A stretch of DNA of 64,000 nucleotides from Dyadobacter sp. CY326. GTDB taxonomy: Bacteria > Bacteroidota > Bacteroidia > Cytophagales > Spirosomataceae. The translations under genes were made by a program, and so were the position numbers. The notes below the pieces were generated by a model. That model was not told the origin of the DNA. It was given only the letters and a program-made list of their open reading frames with translations, and ran no database searches. This document shows, one piece after another, positions 28,235 through 36,525 of the stretch. Every line of letters begins with the position of its first letter. Position 1 is the first letter of the stretch. The stretch covers positions 1-64,000 of the forward strand of contig NZ_JAJUXI010000012.1 of NCBI RefSeq assembly GCF_021390515.1. Direction: 5' to 3'.

Positions 28235-28504
28235 CTACCATTTAACCATCGTCTCGCCCAATTTGGTAATCAATGTCACCACGCGCAGCTGATTTGCAAT
28301 GTGCACGCGCATTTCCGGAGTTACATTGTCTGAATCTTCCGAGAATAAAAAAGTTTCTACCAAAGTGTTTAGCGAGTTGACTATTTCAACGCTGCTATCT
28401 CTCTCAAAAAATTCTTTAATTGTTTCATGCTGCTTAAATAGCATTTGAGCCTCTGCTTCCGTAAAAGGCCTTTGTTCATTTTTTAGTTTAGAATTGATAA
28501 ACAT
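28235..28504 (-). CDS. hypothetical protein, 89 residues
   Basis: I do not recognise this protein. It is acidic and mainly helical, with MLFKQHETIKEFFERD and VEIVNSLNTLVETFLFSED among the stronger helices, and no signal peptide or membrane segment. It lies 65 bases downstream of another unknown small gene (28570-28779) on the same strand. The 15-bp element upstream of both (28536-28550 and 28797-28811) suggests a shared regulator. Function unknown; small lineage-specific module possible. Confidence 0.6.
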   Translation of the reverse strand: MFINSKLKNEQRPFTEAEAQMLFKQHETIKEFFERDSSVEIVNSLNTLVETFLFSEDSDNVTPEMRVHIANQLRVVTLITKLGETMVKW

Positions 28505-28535
28505 CTTTGACAGTGGTTATAGTTTTTAATAATAT

Positions 28536-28550
28536 GTAGGAAAATCTTAC
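28536..28550 (-). promoter_or_regulatory. operator-like 15-bp element, copy 1
   Basis: The plus strand reads GTAGGAAAATCTTAC, an imperfect palindrome (arms GTAGG and CTTAC) of the form GTAnGAAAATCnTAC. It lies 32 bases before the start of the 89-residue gene. The same pattern recurs before the 69-residue gene. Confidence 0.5.
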
Positions 28551-28569
28551 AAAATCTGAATAAAAAATT

Positions 28570-28779
28570 TTACTTTTTATAGGTCACTGAAATATTCACA
28601 TCAAACCCATAACGCTCTAAAATGGAGATCATCCGCTTTTGAGATATGCCTTGTTTAAATGTGAAGCTTCGCCAAGCACTTACTAATTCGCCTTTTTTTT
28701 CCTCGGGCGGTAAGTTTTTGTAAACATGTTCCAGAAACCAGGCAAATGCCTCTTCAATTGAATTAAACGACTTAGACAT
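28570..28779 (-). CDS. hypothetical protein, 69 residues
   Basis: I do not recognise this protein. It is helical, with FNSIEEAFAWFLEHVYKN, then SAWRSFTFKQGISQKRMISI, which could form a helix-turn-helix, and a short beta-type end (DVNISVTYKK). It has no signal peptide. It is the first gene of a two-gene leftward unit with the 89-residue protein. A small DNA-binding or RNA-binding role is only a guess. The -7-like TACTTTTG lies immediately before the start codon, so if used the mRNA would be nearly leaderless. Confidence 0.6.
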   Translation of the reverse strand: MSKSFNSIEEAFAWFLEHVYKNLPPEEKKGELVSAWRSFTFKQGISQKRMISILERYGFDVNISVTYKK

Positions 28780-28796
28780 TCAAAAGTAAAAATTTT

Positions 28797-28811
28797 GTAA
28801 GAAAATCCTAC
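28797..28811 (-). promoter_or_regulatory. operator-like 15-bp element, copy 2
   Basis: The plus strand reads GTAAGAAAATCCTAC, identical to copy 1 except at the two positions that differ in the palindrome arms (A for G, C for T). It lies 18 bases before the start of the 69-residue gene and just upstream of a -7-like TACTTTTG (28788-28781, minus), where a repressor would block transcription. Confidence 0.5.
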
Positions 28812-28849
28812 AAGCCGTTGAAATCTTTTTTTTCCCAACGGCTTAAAAT

Positions 28850-30151
28850 CTAAACAACCCGAACCAAATGATTCTTCTTCCCTTTCGAAATCAACAAAAA
28901 ACGATTTTGAAGCAAACTAAAATCGCTCAAAACCTGCTCGGCAGAAGTCACTTTTACTTTGTTAACGCTAACCGCATTCTGCTGAATGGCTCTTCTCGCC
29001 TCTCCTTTTGAAGCGTAAATTTCGGATTTTGTTGCAGTCGAAATCAAATCCGTAATGTTAGGAGTGTCGCTCCATTCCGAAGTTGTAATCTCGGTTTGCG
29101 GCACACCTGCGAAGATCGTATCGAATTCATCAGCTTCGATGCTTTGCAACGTTTCGAGCGTGGCTTTGCCGAAAAGCACTTCCGATGCTTTCAAAACGGT
29201 TTGATATGCGCGTTCGGAGTGAATGCGGATTGTTAGTTCGGATGCCAGTGCTTTTTGCATGATGCGCAAGTGCGGCTCGGCGGCATGGCTTGTCTCTAAT
29301 ACTTCGATTTGTTCTTTGTTTTTGAAAGAAAAAACCCGCAAATAACGCGGCAAATCTTCGTCAGACTGATTGAGCCAGAATTGGTAAAATTCGTATGGAG
29401 ACGTTTTTTCAGCGTCCAGCCAAATGTTTCCGCCTTCGCTCTTGCCGAATTTGGAGCCGTCGGATTTTGTCAACAGTGGCGTCGTTAATGCGTAGGCTTT
29501 GAAATATCCTTCTTCGTCCCCTTCCTTGCGGCGGATTATTTCGGTTCCGGTTGTAATGTTGCCCCATTGATCGGACCCGCCCATTTGCAAGCGGATATTC
29601 TTGTTTTTATATAAATGATAAAAATCGTAACCCTGCAATAATTGGTAAGAAAATTCTGTAAAAGAAATGCCCGTTTCCAAACGCTTCTTAACCGAATCTT
29701 TGGACATCATATAATTGACACTCAGGAACTTACCAGCATCACGCAAGAATTGAAGAAAGCCAATGTCTTTGAACCAATCATAATTATTAACCATTTCGGC
29801 CGAATTCTCGCCGCAGTCAAAATCCAGAAATTGTTCAAGCTGTTTGCGGATGCCTTCCTGATTGATACGCAATGTTTCCTCATCCAAAAACGAACGTTCG
29901 GAAGCTTTAAAGGACGGATCGCCGATCATTCCGGTCGCGCCGCCAATCAATGCAAAAGGCTTATGGCCAGCACGTTGGAAGTGAACCAAAAGCATGATCG
30001 TGGCCAAATTACCAATGTGCAACGATGACGCTGTCGGATCAAAACCGATGTAACCGGCAGTCATCTCTTTTTTCAGTTGTTCATGCGTTCCGGGCATCAT
30101 ATCATGAAGCATTCCGCGCCAGCGCAGTTCTTCAACAAAATCAATCGTCAT
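28850..30151 (-). CDS. tyrS: tyrosyl-tRNA synthetase
   Basis: This 433-residue class I synthetase charges tRNA-Tyr. The HIGH motif is HIGN (45-48) within DPTASSLHIGN, and the KMSKS motif is KFGKS in LTKSDGSKFGKSEGG. The tyrosine-binding region (FSYQLLQGYDFYHLY, QMGGSDQWGNITTG) is clear, and the C-terminal 65 residues form an S4 RNA-binding domain (AIQQNAVSVNKVKV). It is a single gene divergent from the GH43 gene. Confidence 0.98.
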   Translation of the reverse strand: MTIDFVEELRWRGMLHDMMPGTHEQLKKEMTAGYIGFDPTASSLHIGNLATIMLLVHFQRAGHKPFALIGGATGMIGDPSFKASERSFLDEETLRINQEGIRKQLEQFLDFDCGENSAEMVNNYDWFKDIGFLQFLRDAGKFLSVNYMMSKDSVKKRLETGISFTEFSYQLLQGYDFYHLYKNKNIRLQMGGSDQWGNITTGTEIIRRKEGDEEGYFKAYALTTPLLTKSDGSKFGKSEGGNIWLDAEKTSPYEFYQFWLNQSDEDLPRYLRVFSFKNKEQIEVLETSHAAEPHLRIMQKALASELTIRIHSERAYQTVLKASEVLFGKATLETLQSIEADEFDTIFAGVPQTEITTSEWSDTPNITDLISTATKSEIYASKGEARRAIQQNAVSVNKVKVTSAEQVLSDFSLLQNRFLLISKGKKNHLVRVV

Positions 30152-30270
30152 TATAAATGCTGTTTCTTATTTCAAAATCGAAGCGCAAAGGTAAAGGTTA
30201 TCAGTTTACCGGGAAAGTGCCTATTTTAGCATCATTGAAAGATTTTCCTGCATTCAAACATCACATACTA

Positions 30271-32043
30271 ATGATCAGAAGCATTTTACAAGCTATTTGC
30301 TGCACATTAATCACCACCATTTTCCTGCCATCCTTTGCTCAAACGACTTATTGTAATCCGATGGACATTGATTACAAATACAATTTTGAGCAGCTGAACG
30401 AAAAAATCAGTTACCGATCCGGCGCGGATCCGGTGATCATTAACCATAAAGTTTCGGGCAAAGGAAGCGATTATTACATGTTTGTGACGATTCAGGGCGG
30501 TTATTGGCATTCCAAAGACATGATCAACTGGAAATATCTGACTGCTAACCGCTGGCCTTTTGAAGATATGTGTGCGCCTGCGGCAGTTTCCGTTCGGGAC
30601 ACGCTTTTTTTGTTCCAATCTACATTTGAATCGCGGCCGATCCTTTATTCTGTTGCGCCTGAAAAGGGCATTTGGGAATTTTACAACCGCTGGACACCGC
30701 GCCTGCCGAAGGACATTGGCCCCTGGGACCCGGCGATTTATCATGACCCGGACACCGACAGATGGTTCATGTATTGGGGTTCGTCCAATGTGTATCCGAT
30801 TTTCGGTGCGGAGCTGGACCATAGCAAAAAGCTGGCTTTCAAGGATCAATACAAGGCAATGTTTTGGCTAAATCAATATGAACACGGCTGGGAACGCTTC
30901 GGGCCAAACCATTCAGATCCTTTCAAACCATTTACCGAAGGCGCATGGATGACCAAGCATAATGGCAAGTATTATCTACAATACGGCGCACCGGGCACAG
31001 AATACAATGTTTATGCAAATGGCACTTACGTCGGTGACGATCCGCTTGGGCCATTCACTTATGCGCCCTACAATCCGGTTTCCTACAAGCCCGGCGGCTT
31101 TGCAACCGGAGCGGGCCACGGGAATACATTTCAGGATAATTATGGCAATTACTGGAACACCGGAACTTCATGGATTGGCTACAACTGGGGAATGGAGAGA
31201 AGGATTGTCAGATATGCCGCTGGTTTTGATAAAGACGGCCAGATGTTCGCCAACACCAGATTTGGCGATTTCCCGCACAAAATGACAACAAAGAAATGGG
31301 AAGGAAAAGGTGATGAATTATTTACAGGCTGGATGTTGCTTTCGTATAAAAAACCAGTTGTAGCATCGTCCGTCATGGACACAATGTCCGCAGCAAAAAT
31401 CACAGACGAAAATCCCAGGACGTTCTGGGCGGCCAAACAAAACAAACCTGGTGAAACGCTAACCATTGATCTGGAAAAAGAGCAGGAGATTAAAGCAATT
31501 CAGGTAAATTATTCAGATTACAAATCTGACATCTTTGACAATAAACCAGAAGTTGTTTACACGCAATTCAAAATCCTGACTTCCAACGATGGCAAGAAAT
31601 GGGATGTCGTCAGCGATCTTTCCAAAGAACCCAAACGCGACCGGCCTTGCGCTTACATTGAGTTAACAAAGCCAGTAAAAGCGCGCTACGTTCGCTACGA
31701 GCACATTTACGTCGCCTCGCCGGTATTAGCAATCAGTGAGTTTAGGGTTTTCGGAAATGGGTTTGGCAAAGCGCCCGAAACGCCTACAAACTTCAATGCA
31801 ATTCGCCAGAAAGACACGCGGAATGCGGATTTAAAATGGGAAAAAGTGCCCGGAGTGATTGGTTATAATGTGCTCTGGGGAATAGCGCCAGACAAATTAT
31901 ATCAGACTTACCAATTCTGGAATGATGATCCTAACACATTTGAGTTGCGCGCATTGAATGTTGGCGTGCCTTATTATTTTGCTATTGAAGCGTTTAATGA
32001 GAATGGGGTTTCGGGGATGAGTGAGGTTGTTGGGGTGAAGTGA
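30271..32043 (+). CDS. secreted family 43 glycoside hydrolase with discoidin and FN3 domains
   Basis: I start at 30271 because a clean signal peptide begins there (MIRSILQAICCTLITTIFLP, cleaved after FAQ); an upstream frame from 30157 lacks one. The 590-residue protein has a five-bladed GH43-type domain (RSGADPVII, GPWDPAIYHDPDTDRWFMYW, EGAWMTKHNGKYYLQYGAPG, which hold the Asp, Asp and Glu catalytic set), a discoidin/F5-8C-like carbohydrate-binding domain (about 375-500, TDENPRTFWAAKQNKPGETL), and a fibronectin type III end (PTNFNAIRQKDTRNADLKW). It likely cleaves xylose- or arabinose-containing polymers outside the cell or in the periplasm. Specificity unknown. It is monocistronic. Confidence 0.88.
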   Translation: MIRSILQAICCTLITTIFLPSFAQTTYCNPMDIDYKYNFEQLNEKISYRSGADPVIINHKVSGKGSDYYMFVTIQGGYWHSKDMINWKYLTANRWPFEDMCAPAAVSVRDTLFLFQSTFESRPILYSVAPEKGIWEFYNRWTPRLPKDIGPWDPAIYHDPDTDRWFMYWGSSNVYPIFGAELDHSKKLAFKDQYKAMFWLNQYEHGWERFGPNHSDPFKPFTEGAWMTKHNGKYYLQYGAPGTEYNVYANGTYVGDDPLGPFTYAPYNPVSYKPGGFATGAGHGNTFQDNYGNYWNTGTSWIGYNWGMERRIVRYAAGFDKDGQMFANTRFGDFPHKMTTKKWEGKGDELFTGWMLLSYKKPVVASSVMDTMSAAKITDENPRTFWAAKQNKPGETLTIDLEKEQEIKAIQVNYSDYKSDIFDNKPEVVYTQFKILTSNDGKKWDVVSDLSKEPKRDRPCAYIELTKPVKARYVRYEHIYVASPVLAISEFRVFGNGFGKAPETPTNFNAIRQKDTRNADLKWEKVPGVIGYNVLWGIAPDKLYQTYQFWNDDPNTFELRALNVGVPYYFAIEAFNENGVSGMSEVVGVK

Positions 32044-32056
32044 CGTCAGGGCAAGC

Positions 32057-33322
32057 CTAATCCTTCCGCCACAACAACGAAGAATCCCCATAACTCAAAA
32101 ACCGATAATCATTTTTCAAGGCCTCTGCGTAAATGCGTTTCCAGTCTTGCCCGGTGAAGGCGGCGACTAGTAGGATAAGGGTGGAGCCGGGTTGGTGGTA
32201 ATTGGTGATAATGGCCTGGCAGAGGCGGAATTTGTAGCCCGGGAAGATGAAGATTTCAGTTTCACCAACAATATGATCGAGGTTTTGGTCTTTCATGAAA
32301 ATTAAAATTGCTTCCAATGCTTCGCCAGCGGAAGGTAATTCGCTCTCTTCAAAAGGATAAGGATAGAGTTTTTCAATAAAAAATTCCGTCGTTTCCTGGT
32401 GAAAAAGCTTTACACCGAACCAATATAAACTTTCCAATGACCTTAATGAAGTGGTTCCAACGGGAATAATCATTCCCAGATTTTCCAGCAAATCATTGAT
32501 CAATTGCTTTGAAAAAACAACCTGCTCGGAATGCATGCGATGCTCCGTCACCGAAGTGACTTTGATGGGCTGGAATGTTCCGGCACCCACATGGAGCGTC
32601 AAAAATGACCTTTTTACACCTTTTGATTCAAGCTTTCCAAAAATATCCTGTGTGAAATGCAGCCCAGCTGTGGGCGCAGCGACCGCTCCGTCGTGATGTG
32701 CGTAAACGGTTTGGTAAGTTTCAGAATCACGCGCTTCGGTGTCGCGGTTCAAGTAAGGCGGCAATGGGATCTCGCCAAGTGCTTTTACAATGTCCAAAAA
32801 CACAAAATCACCGCTCCAATTTAACCGAACCAGATTGCGGTCATAATCTTCGTAGTTAACGCTCAAACTAACCTTTTGACCATTGATTTCGATTTCAGTT
32901 ATCAGTTGATCCGCCAGTTTCCAGCGTTTTTTGTTGCCAATCATGCATTCCCAAACGCAGGAATGTTTGACCAACATGGCGTCATTAATAACACGCGTCG
33001 GAAGCTCCGGATGTAGTAATAGAATTTCTATGACTGCCCCAGTTTCTTTTTTAAAATAAGCCCTTGCTGGAATTACTTTGGTATCATTAAAAACTAGAAG
33101 CGTTTTTGAAGGCAGGTTTTCAGGCAGAGCCGTGAAGCGCTTATGTGTAATCTCGCCGGCCTTGTAAATCATCAGCTTCGACTGATCACGCTTTTCCAGC
33201 GGATATTTTGCAATTCTCTCCTCGGGCAGATCGTAAACATAATTTTCCAACCGGATTGCTTCTGCGGCTTTTAGCCAATTGTTTGCAAGATTTATCTCAC
33301 CTGCTGCTTCTCCTTCTTTCAT
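32057..33322 (-). CDS. queA: S-adenosylmethionine:tRNA ribosyltransferase-isomerase
   Basis: This 421-residue enzyme moves the ribosyl part of SAM onto preQ1 in tRNA to give epoxyqueuosine. Key stretches: YDLPEERIAKYPLEKRDQSK, LLVFNDTKVIPARAY, YQTVYAHHDGAVAAPTAGLH, LHVGAGTFQPI and ITNYHQPGSTLILLVAAFTG. It is longer at the N terminus than E. coli QueA, as in other Bacteroidota. It lies 9 bases downstream of a small membrane-protein gene and is likely co-transcribed with it. No other queuosine genes are in the window, and no preQ1 riboswitch was seen. Confidence 0.96.
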   Translation of the reverse strand: MKEGEAAGEINLANNWLKAAEAIRLENYVYDLPEERIAKYPLEKRDQSKLMIYKAGEITHKRFTALPENLPSKTLLVFNDTKVIPARAYFKKETGAVIEILLLHPELPTRVINDAMLVKHSCVWECMIGNKKRWKLADQLITEIEINGQKVSLSVNYEDYDRNLVRLNWSGDFVFLDIVKALGEIPLPPYLNRDTEARDSETYQTVYAHHDGAVAAPTAGLHFTQDIFGKLESKGVKRSFLTLHVGAGTFQPIKVTSVTEHRMHSEQVVFSKQLINDLLENLGMIIPVGTTSLRSLESLYWFGVKLFHQETTEFFIEKLYPYPFEESELPSAGEALEAILIFMKDQNLDHIVGETEIFIFPGYKFRLCQAIITNYHQPGSTLILLVAAFTGQDWKRIYAEALKNDYRFLSYGDSSLLWRKD

Positions 33323-33331
33323 CCCTCAGCC

Positions 33332-33844
33332 TCAAATTTTATCCTCAGGAGCAGGCGTCCACAGCAGTCGCAACGGCAAAAGGAAAACGATAACGATCAG
33401 TCCAATGCCGAGATAAAATAGCCAAGAAAAATCGAAGACATCAAGCTTGTATTGCTGGCTGTTGATTGTCGCCAGCGCAAAAAGACTCAGCCCGATAATG
33501 GTGTTGATTACGGCGACAAGACAGTAGAGCCAATTAGTAAGATGCTCATTCAATGCATCCCGGTGTTGTGCCCAGACCTTTTTGTTCAGAATGGGCAGGT
33601 GAACAGGGTCAACCTTGGGAATGTGACGAGCAAGGCCTGTTATCAGCACATTATTCAGAATAAATAGCCCCATAACAATGTAAAAGATATGCTCTTTTTC
33701 AACATATCGCTCGGCTAAGCCCGTTTCAGAGAAATCAACGGCAACCGTCTGAGGAAAAAGCGAATAAGTCCATACAAGCGCTCCAATGACCAAAATCAAA
33801 GACATCCAGCGCCATACTTTTATAACAAATGTTGTAACTTTCAT
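33332..33844 (-). CDS. hypothetical membrane protein (DUF1648-like)
   Basis: This 170-residue protein has about four hydrophobic segments (residues 12-30, 52-70, 105-125, 142-163) and no enzyme motif. The first helix followed by PQTVAVDFSETGLAERYVEKE resembles DUF1648/SdpI-like proteins, whose role in most bacteria is unknown. It is the first gene of a two-gene unit with queA. Confidence 0.6.
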   Translation of the reverse strand: MKVTTFVIKVWRWMSLILVIGALVWTYSLFPQTVAVDFSETGLAERYVEKEHIFYIVMGLFILNNVLITGLARHIPKVDPVHLPILNKKVWAQHRDALNEHLTNWLYCLVAVINTIIGLSLFALATINSQQYKLDVFDFSWLFYLGIGLIVIVFLLPLRLLWTPAPEDKI

Positions 33845-33991
33845 GAATTAGTAACCTCCAAAAGGTTTTATCGCCATAGTAAATTTGGCTGCAAAATTAG
33901 CTTCGGGAGTTTCTAAAACCTAATTGAGAAGGTTAATGATTTGGGTTTTGCAAAGAGGGCAGCCTTGCTCCCTACGAAACCGAAATCTTAA

Positions 33992-33999
33992 TATATTTG
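33992..33999 (+). promoter_or_regulatory. -7 element of the PIN toxin-antitoxin operon
   Basis: TATATTTG matches TAnnTTTG and lies 17 bases before the antitoxin ATG. The nearest TTG is 24 bases upstream of it, a long spacer, so only the -7 is secure. Confidence 0.5.
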
Positions 34000-34016
34000 A
34001 AATAAAATGATTACCT

Positions 34017-34259
34017 ATGAAAACGACACACCATACAACTGGGCTTAATGCTATCCAGATCGGCCTGCTGAGAATGTTCGATCGCCAGATTCCAGACGAA
34101 GATGTCCTCGAAATTAAAAGGATCATCGTCAAGCATCTTGGCAAAAAGCTGTTTGAGGAAGTGGATAAAGTCGTGCAGGAAAAAGGAATTTCTGCTTCGG
34201 ATTATGAGGAGCTTGAATCGAAAGATTTAAGATCCGACCTGGGCCATGCACATGAGTAA
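34017..34259 (+). CDS. putative antitoxin of PIN toxin
   Basis: This 80-residue protein is helical and charged (MFDRQIPDEDVLEIKRIIVK, LGKKLFEEVDKVVQEKG) and ends with an acidic tail (DYEELESKDLRSDLG). Its gene overlaps the PIN toxin gene by 14 bases (8 if the toxin starts at 34252), as usual for toxin-antitoxin pairs. I recognise no classical DNA-binding fold. The antitoxin role is inferred from its size, position and overlap. Confidence 0.75.
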   Translation: MKTTHHTTGLNAIQIGLLRMFDRQIPDEDVLEIKRIIVKHLGKKLFEEVDKVVQEKGISASDYEELESKDLRSDLGHAHE

Positions 34260-34680
34260 GCTTAGCGTAGTGGTTGATACAAATGTTTTGATCAAGACCA
34301 TTAATCGAGCAAATTTCGAATTCTTCATTTACCAATCGTTTGAAGTAGAAGCTTTTGAGTGGATCGTCAGCACAAGTGTTTTAGATGAATATGAAGAGAA
34401 ACTAACCGAGTTCTATTCTCAAAAAACTGCCCAACTGGTTCTCGAAATCATTTGCACCGCTAGTAACGTTACCTTCGCGGAGCCTCATTTTCGATGGAAT
34501 TTAATTGAAGTTGATCCTGACGATAATAAGTTTTCCGACCTGGCAATATCCTCTAATGCCACTTGTCTAGTTACATTCGACAAACATTTTGAAATCTTCA
34601 AAAACATTGACTTTCCAAGATTGTCGATTTTAAATCCAAAACAATTTTACACACTGCTCTCGAAAGAGGAAGTCAAATAA
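34246..34680 (+). CDS. PIN-domain toxin (putative endoribonuclease, COG1569-like)
   Basis: This 144-residue PIN protein has the acidic active-site residues in order: Asp11 in VVVDTNVLIK, Glu in TSVLDEYEEKL, Asp in EVDPDDNKFSDLAISSNA and Asp in LVTFDKHFEIFK. PIN toxins cut RNA when freed from antitoxin. It resembles the PIN family annotated as putative toxin-antitoxin system component rather than classical VapC. A second ATG lies two codons in (34252). The pair seems intact. Confidence 0.9.
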   Translation: MHMSKLSVVVDTNVLIKTINRANFEFFIYQSFEVEAFEWIVSTSVLDEYEEKLTEFYSQKTAQLVLEIICTASNVTFAEPHFRWNLIEVDPDDNKFSDLAISSNATCLVTFDKHFEIFKNIDFPRLSILNPKQFYTLLSKEEVK

Positions 34681-34693
34681 AAAATTTAATCAA

Positions 34694-35254
34694 ATGAAAA
34701 TATACACCAAAACAGGTGACAAAGGAACCACTTCCCTTATTGGCGGGACGCGGTTGAGCAAGGCGCATGTGCGGATTGATGCTTATGGGACTGTCGATGA
34801 GTTGAATAGTTACATTGGCATGCTGCGCGATCAGCTTGTGAATGCGCATCGGCGGGACTTTTTGAAGGAGATTCAGGACCGGCTTTTTACGATTGGGTCG
34901 CATTTGGCTTCTGAGTCGGATCAGGTGAAGCGGATTTTGCCGGACTTGCTGGATGAGGATGTAATGTTGCTTGAAAAAGAAATGGATGTGATTGATTCGC
35001 AGATTCCGCCGTTAAGGGCATTTGTTCTGCCGGGTGGACATCAGTCGGTTTCTTTTGGGCACATTGCACGCACAGTTTGCCGTCGTGCCGAGCGGGCGGT
35101 GATCCATTTGCAGCAAGGTGAGGAAGTGGAGGAAATTGTCATTCGTTATCTCAATCGCCTTTCGGATTATTTGTTTATGCTCTGCCGCGCCATGACTTAC
35201 GAGCTGGAAATTGAGGAAGTTACGTGGAAACCGAGGGTTACTCCGAAAATTTAA
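34694..35254 (+). CDS. PduO-type cob(I)yrinic acid a,c-diamide adenosyltransferase
   Basis: This 186-residue protein opens with the family signature KIYTKTGDKGTTSLIGGTRL, followed by DAYGTVDELNSYIGMLRD and the C-terminal CRRAERAVIHLQ and RYLNRLSDYLFMLCRAM segments that make the ATP-binding trimer. It transfers the adenosyl group from ATP to reduced cobalamin. It starts 14 bases after the PIN toxin gene, though probably by chance. No cobalamin riboswitch seen. Confidence 0.95.
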   Translation: MKIYTKTGDKGTTSLIGGTRLSKAHVRIDAYGTVDELNSYIGMLRDQLVNAHRRDFLKEIQDRLFTIGSHLASESDQVKRILPDLLDEDVMLLEKEMDVIDSQIPPLRAFVLPGGHQSVSFGHIARTVCRRAERAVIHLQQGEEVEEIVIRYLNRLSDYLFMLCRAMTYELEIEEVTWKPRVTPKI

Positions 35255-35366
35255 TTGTTATACTAAATATCTGTTGATTATTGATTTATTTTTTTAAATT
35301 GCGGGACTTAAGAAAGAATCAAAACTTACTTAAAAAACGATATCCGCAATTTAAATTTTAGGCATC

Positions 35367-36434
35367 ATGACAGCCGACACGTTGCAAATAGAGGTTCAGC
35401 AAACGACAAAATCACGTTTGCAAGAGGTTGATTTCAACAATCTCGTTTTTGGCCGGAACATCTCCGACCACATGTTTATCGCCGAATATCGCGAAGGCCA
35501 ATGGCAGGACCTGCGCATTGTCCCTTATGGCGACCTTTCGCTAAGCCCTGCGACCGCTGCGCTGCATTACGGTCAGGCTATTTTTGAAGGCATGAAAGCC
35601 TATAAAAGCGAAGATGGAGAAGTGCTTCTTTTCCGCGCGATTGATAACTGGAAACGACTGAATAAATCTGCGGAACGCCTTTGCATGCCAACGATTCCCG
35701 AAGAAATTTTTATGAGCGGACTTACCGAATTGCTTCGTCAGGATGCTGATTGGGTGCCTTCACAAGAGGGGTGTTCGCTTTACATTCGTCCTTATATGTT
35801 CGCTACTGATCCATATATCGGCGTAAAACCATCTGATTCTTATTATTTTATCATATTTACAAGCCCGGTTGGTACTTATTATGCAAAACCGCCGCGTGTA
35901 AAAGTTGAAACGCATTTCATCCGCGCTGCGGAAGGCGGTGTGGGCGCAACCAAATGTGCTGGCAATTATGCCGGTTCGCTTTACCCAGCTAAACTTGCGC
36001 AACAAGAAGGTTATGATCAACTAATCTGGACCGATGCCCGTGAGCATGCTTACATTGAAGAATCCGGAACAATGAACATTATGTTCATTTTGGATGGCAA
36101 ACTGGTGACGCCTTTTGTTTCGGAAACCACATTGGACGGCATCACGCGCAAAAGCATTGTTGCCATTGCACAACATTGGGGCATTCCAGTCGAAGAACGC
36201 AGGGTAAGCGTGAAAGAAATTATCGATGGCTTGAAAGACGGAAGTCTTGAGGCGGCATTTGGCGCTGGAACGGCTGTTGTTATTTCTCCTTTTGCATCCA
36301 TTGCTTATGAAGGCGTGGATTATCCACTTCCCGAAATCAAAGAAGATTCCTTCGTAAATAAAGTAAAACATTACTTAACTGACTTGCGCACAGGCAAAGA
36401 GGAAGACACATTTGGCTGGATGCTGAAAGTATAG
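35367..36434 (+). CDS. ilvE: branched-chain amino acid aminotransferase
   Basis: This 355-residue fold-type IV PLP enzyme makes or degrades Leu, Ile and Val by transamination. PLP binds K196 in GVGATKCAGNYAGSLYPA. Also seen: LHYGQAIFEGMKAYKSEDG, LNKSAERLCMPTIPEE, EESGTMNIMFI and TLDGITRKSIVAIAQHWG. Length is normal. It is a single gene with a hairpin at its 3' end. Confidence 0.97.
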   Translation: MTADTLQIEVQQTTKSRLQEVDFNNLVFGRNISDHMFIAEYREGQWQDLRIVPYGDLSLSPATAALHYGQAIFEGMKAYKSEDGEVLLFRAIDNWKRLNKSAERLCMPTIPEEIFMSGLTELLRQDADWVPSQEGCSLYIRPYMFATDPYIGVKPSDSYYFIIFTSPVGTYYAKPPRVKVETHFIRAAEGGVGATKCAGNYAGSLYPAKLAQQEGYDQLIWTDAREHAYIEESGTMNIMFILDGKLVTPFVSETTLDGITRKSIVAIAQHWGIPVEERRVSVKEIIDGLKDGSLEAAFGAGTAVVISPFASIAYEGVDYPLPEIKEDSFVNKVKHYLTDLRTGKEEDTFGWMLKV

Positions 36435-36444
36435 TTTATGAGTT

Positions 36445-36509
36445 TTTAGAGTTCAAAGGTTAGGAGTTCAAAGTATTTTAGACTCTAAACTTTGAACTCT
36501 AAACTTTTT
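36445..36509. terminator. hairpin between ilvE and the AraC gene
   Basis: An imperfect 20-bp inverted repeat (arms about 36448-36467 and 36481-36500, core AGAGTTCAAAG / CTTTGAACTCT) is followed on the plus strand by a TTTTT run and has A-rich flanks on the other. It lies between convergent genes and can serve both. Confidence 0.7.
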
Positions 36510-36525
36510 ACTGGAAGTCATAAAC

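Noticed and set aside
34694-35254. Cobalamin riboswitch near the corrinoid adenosyltransferase or the BtuB-like receptor gene
   Set aside because: The 14-base and 77-base upstream gaps are too short and carry no B12-box-like sequence.
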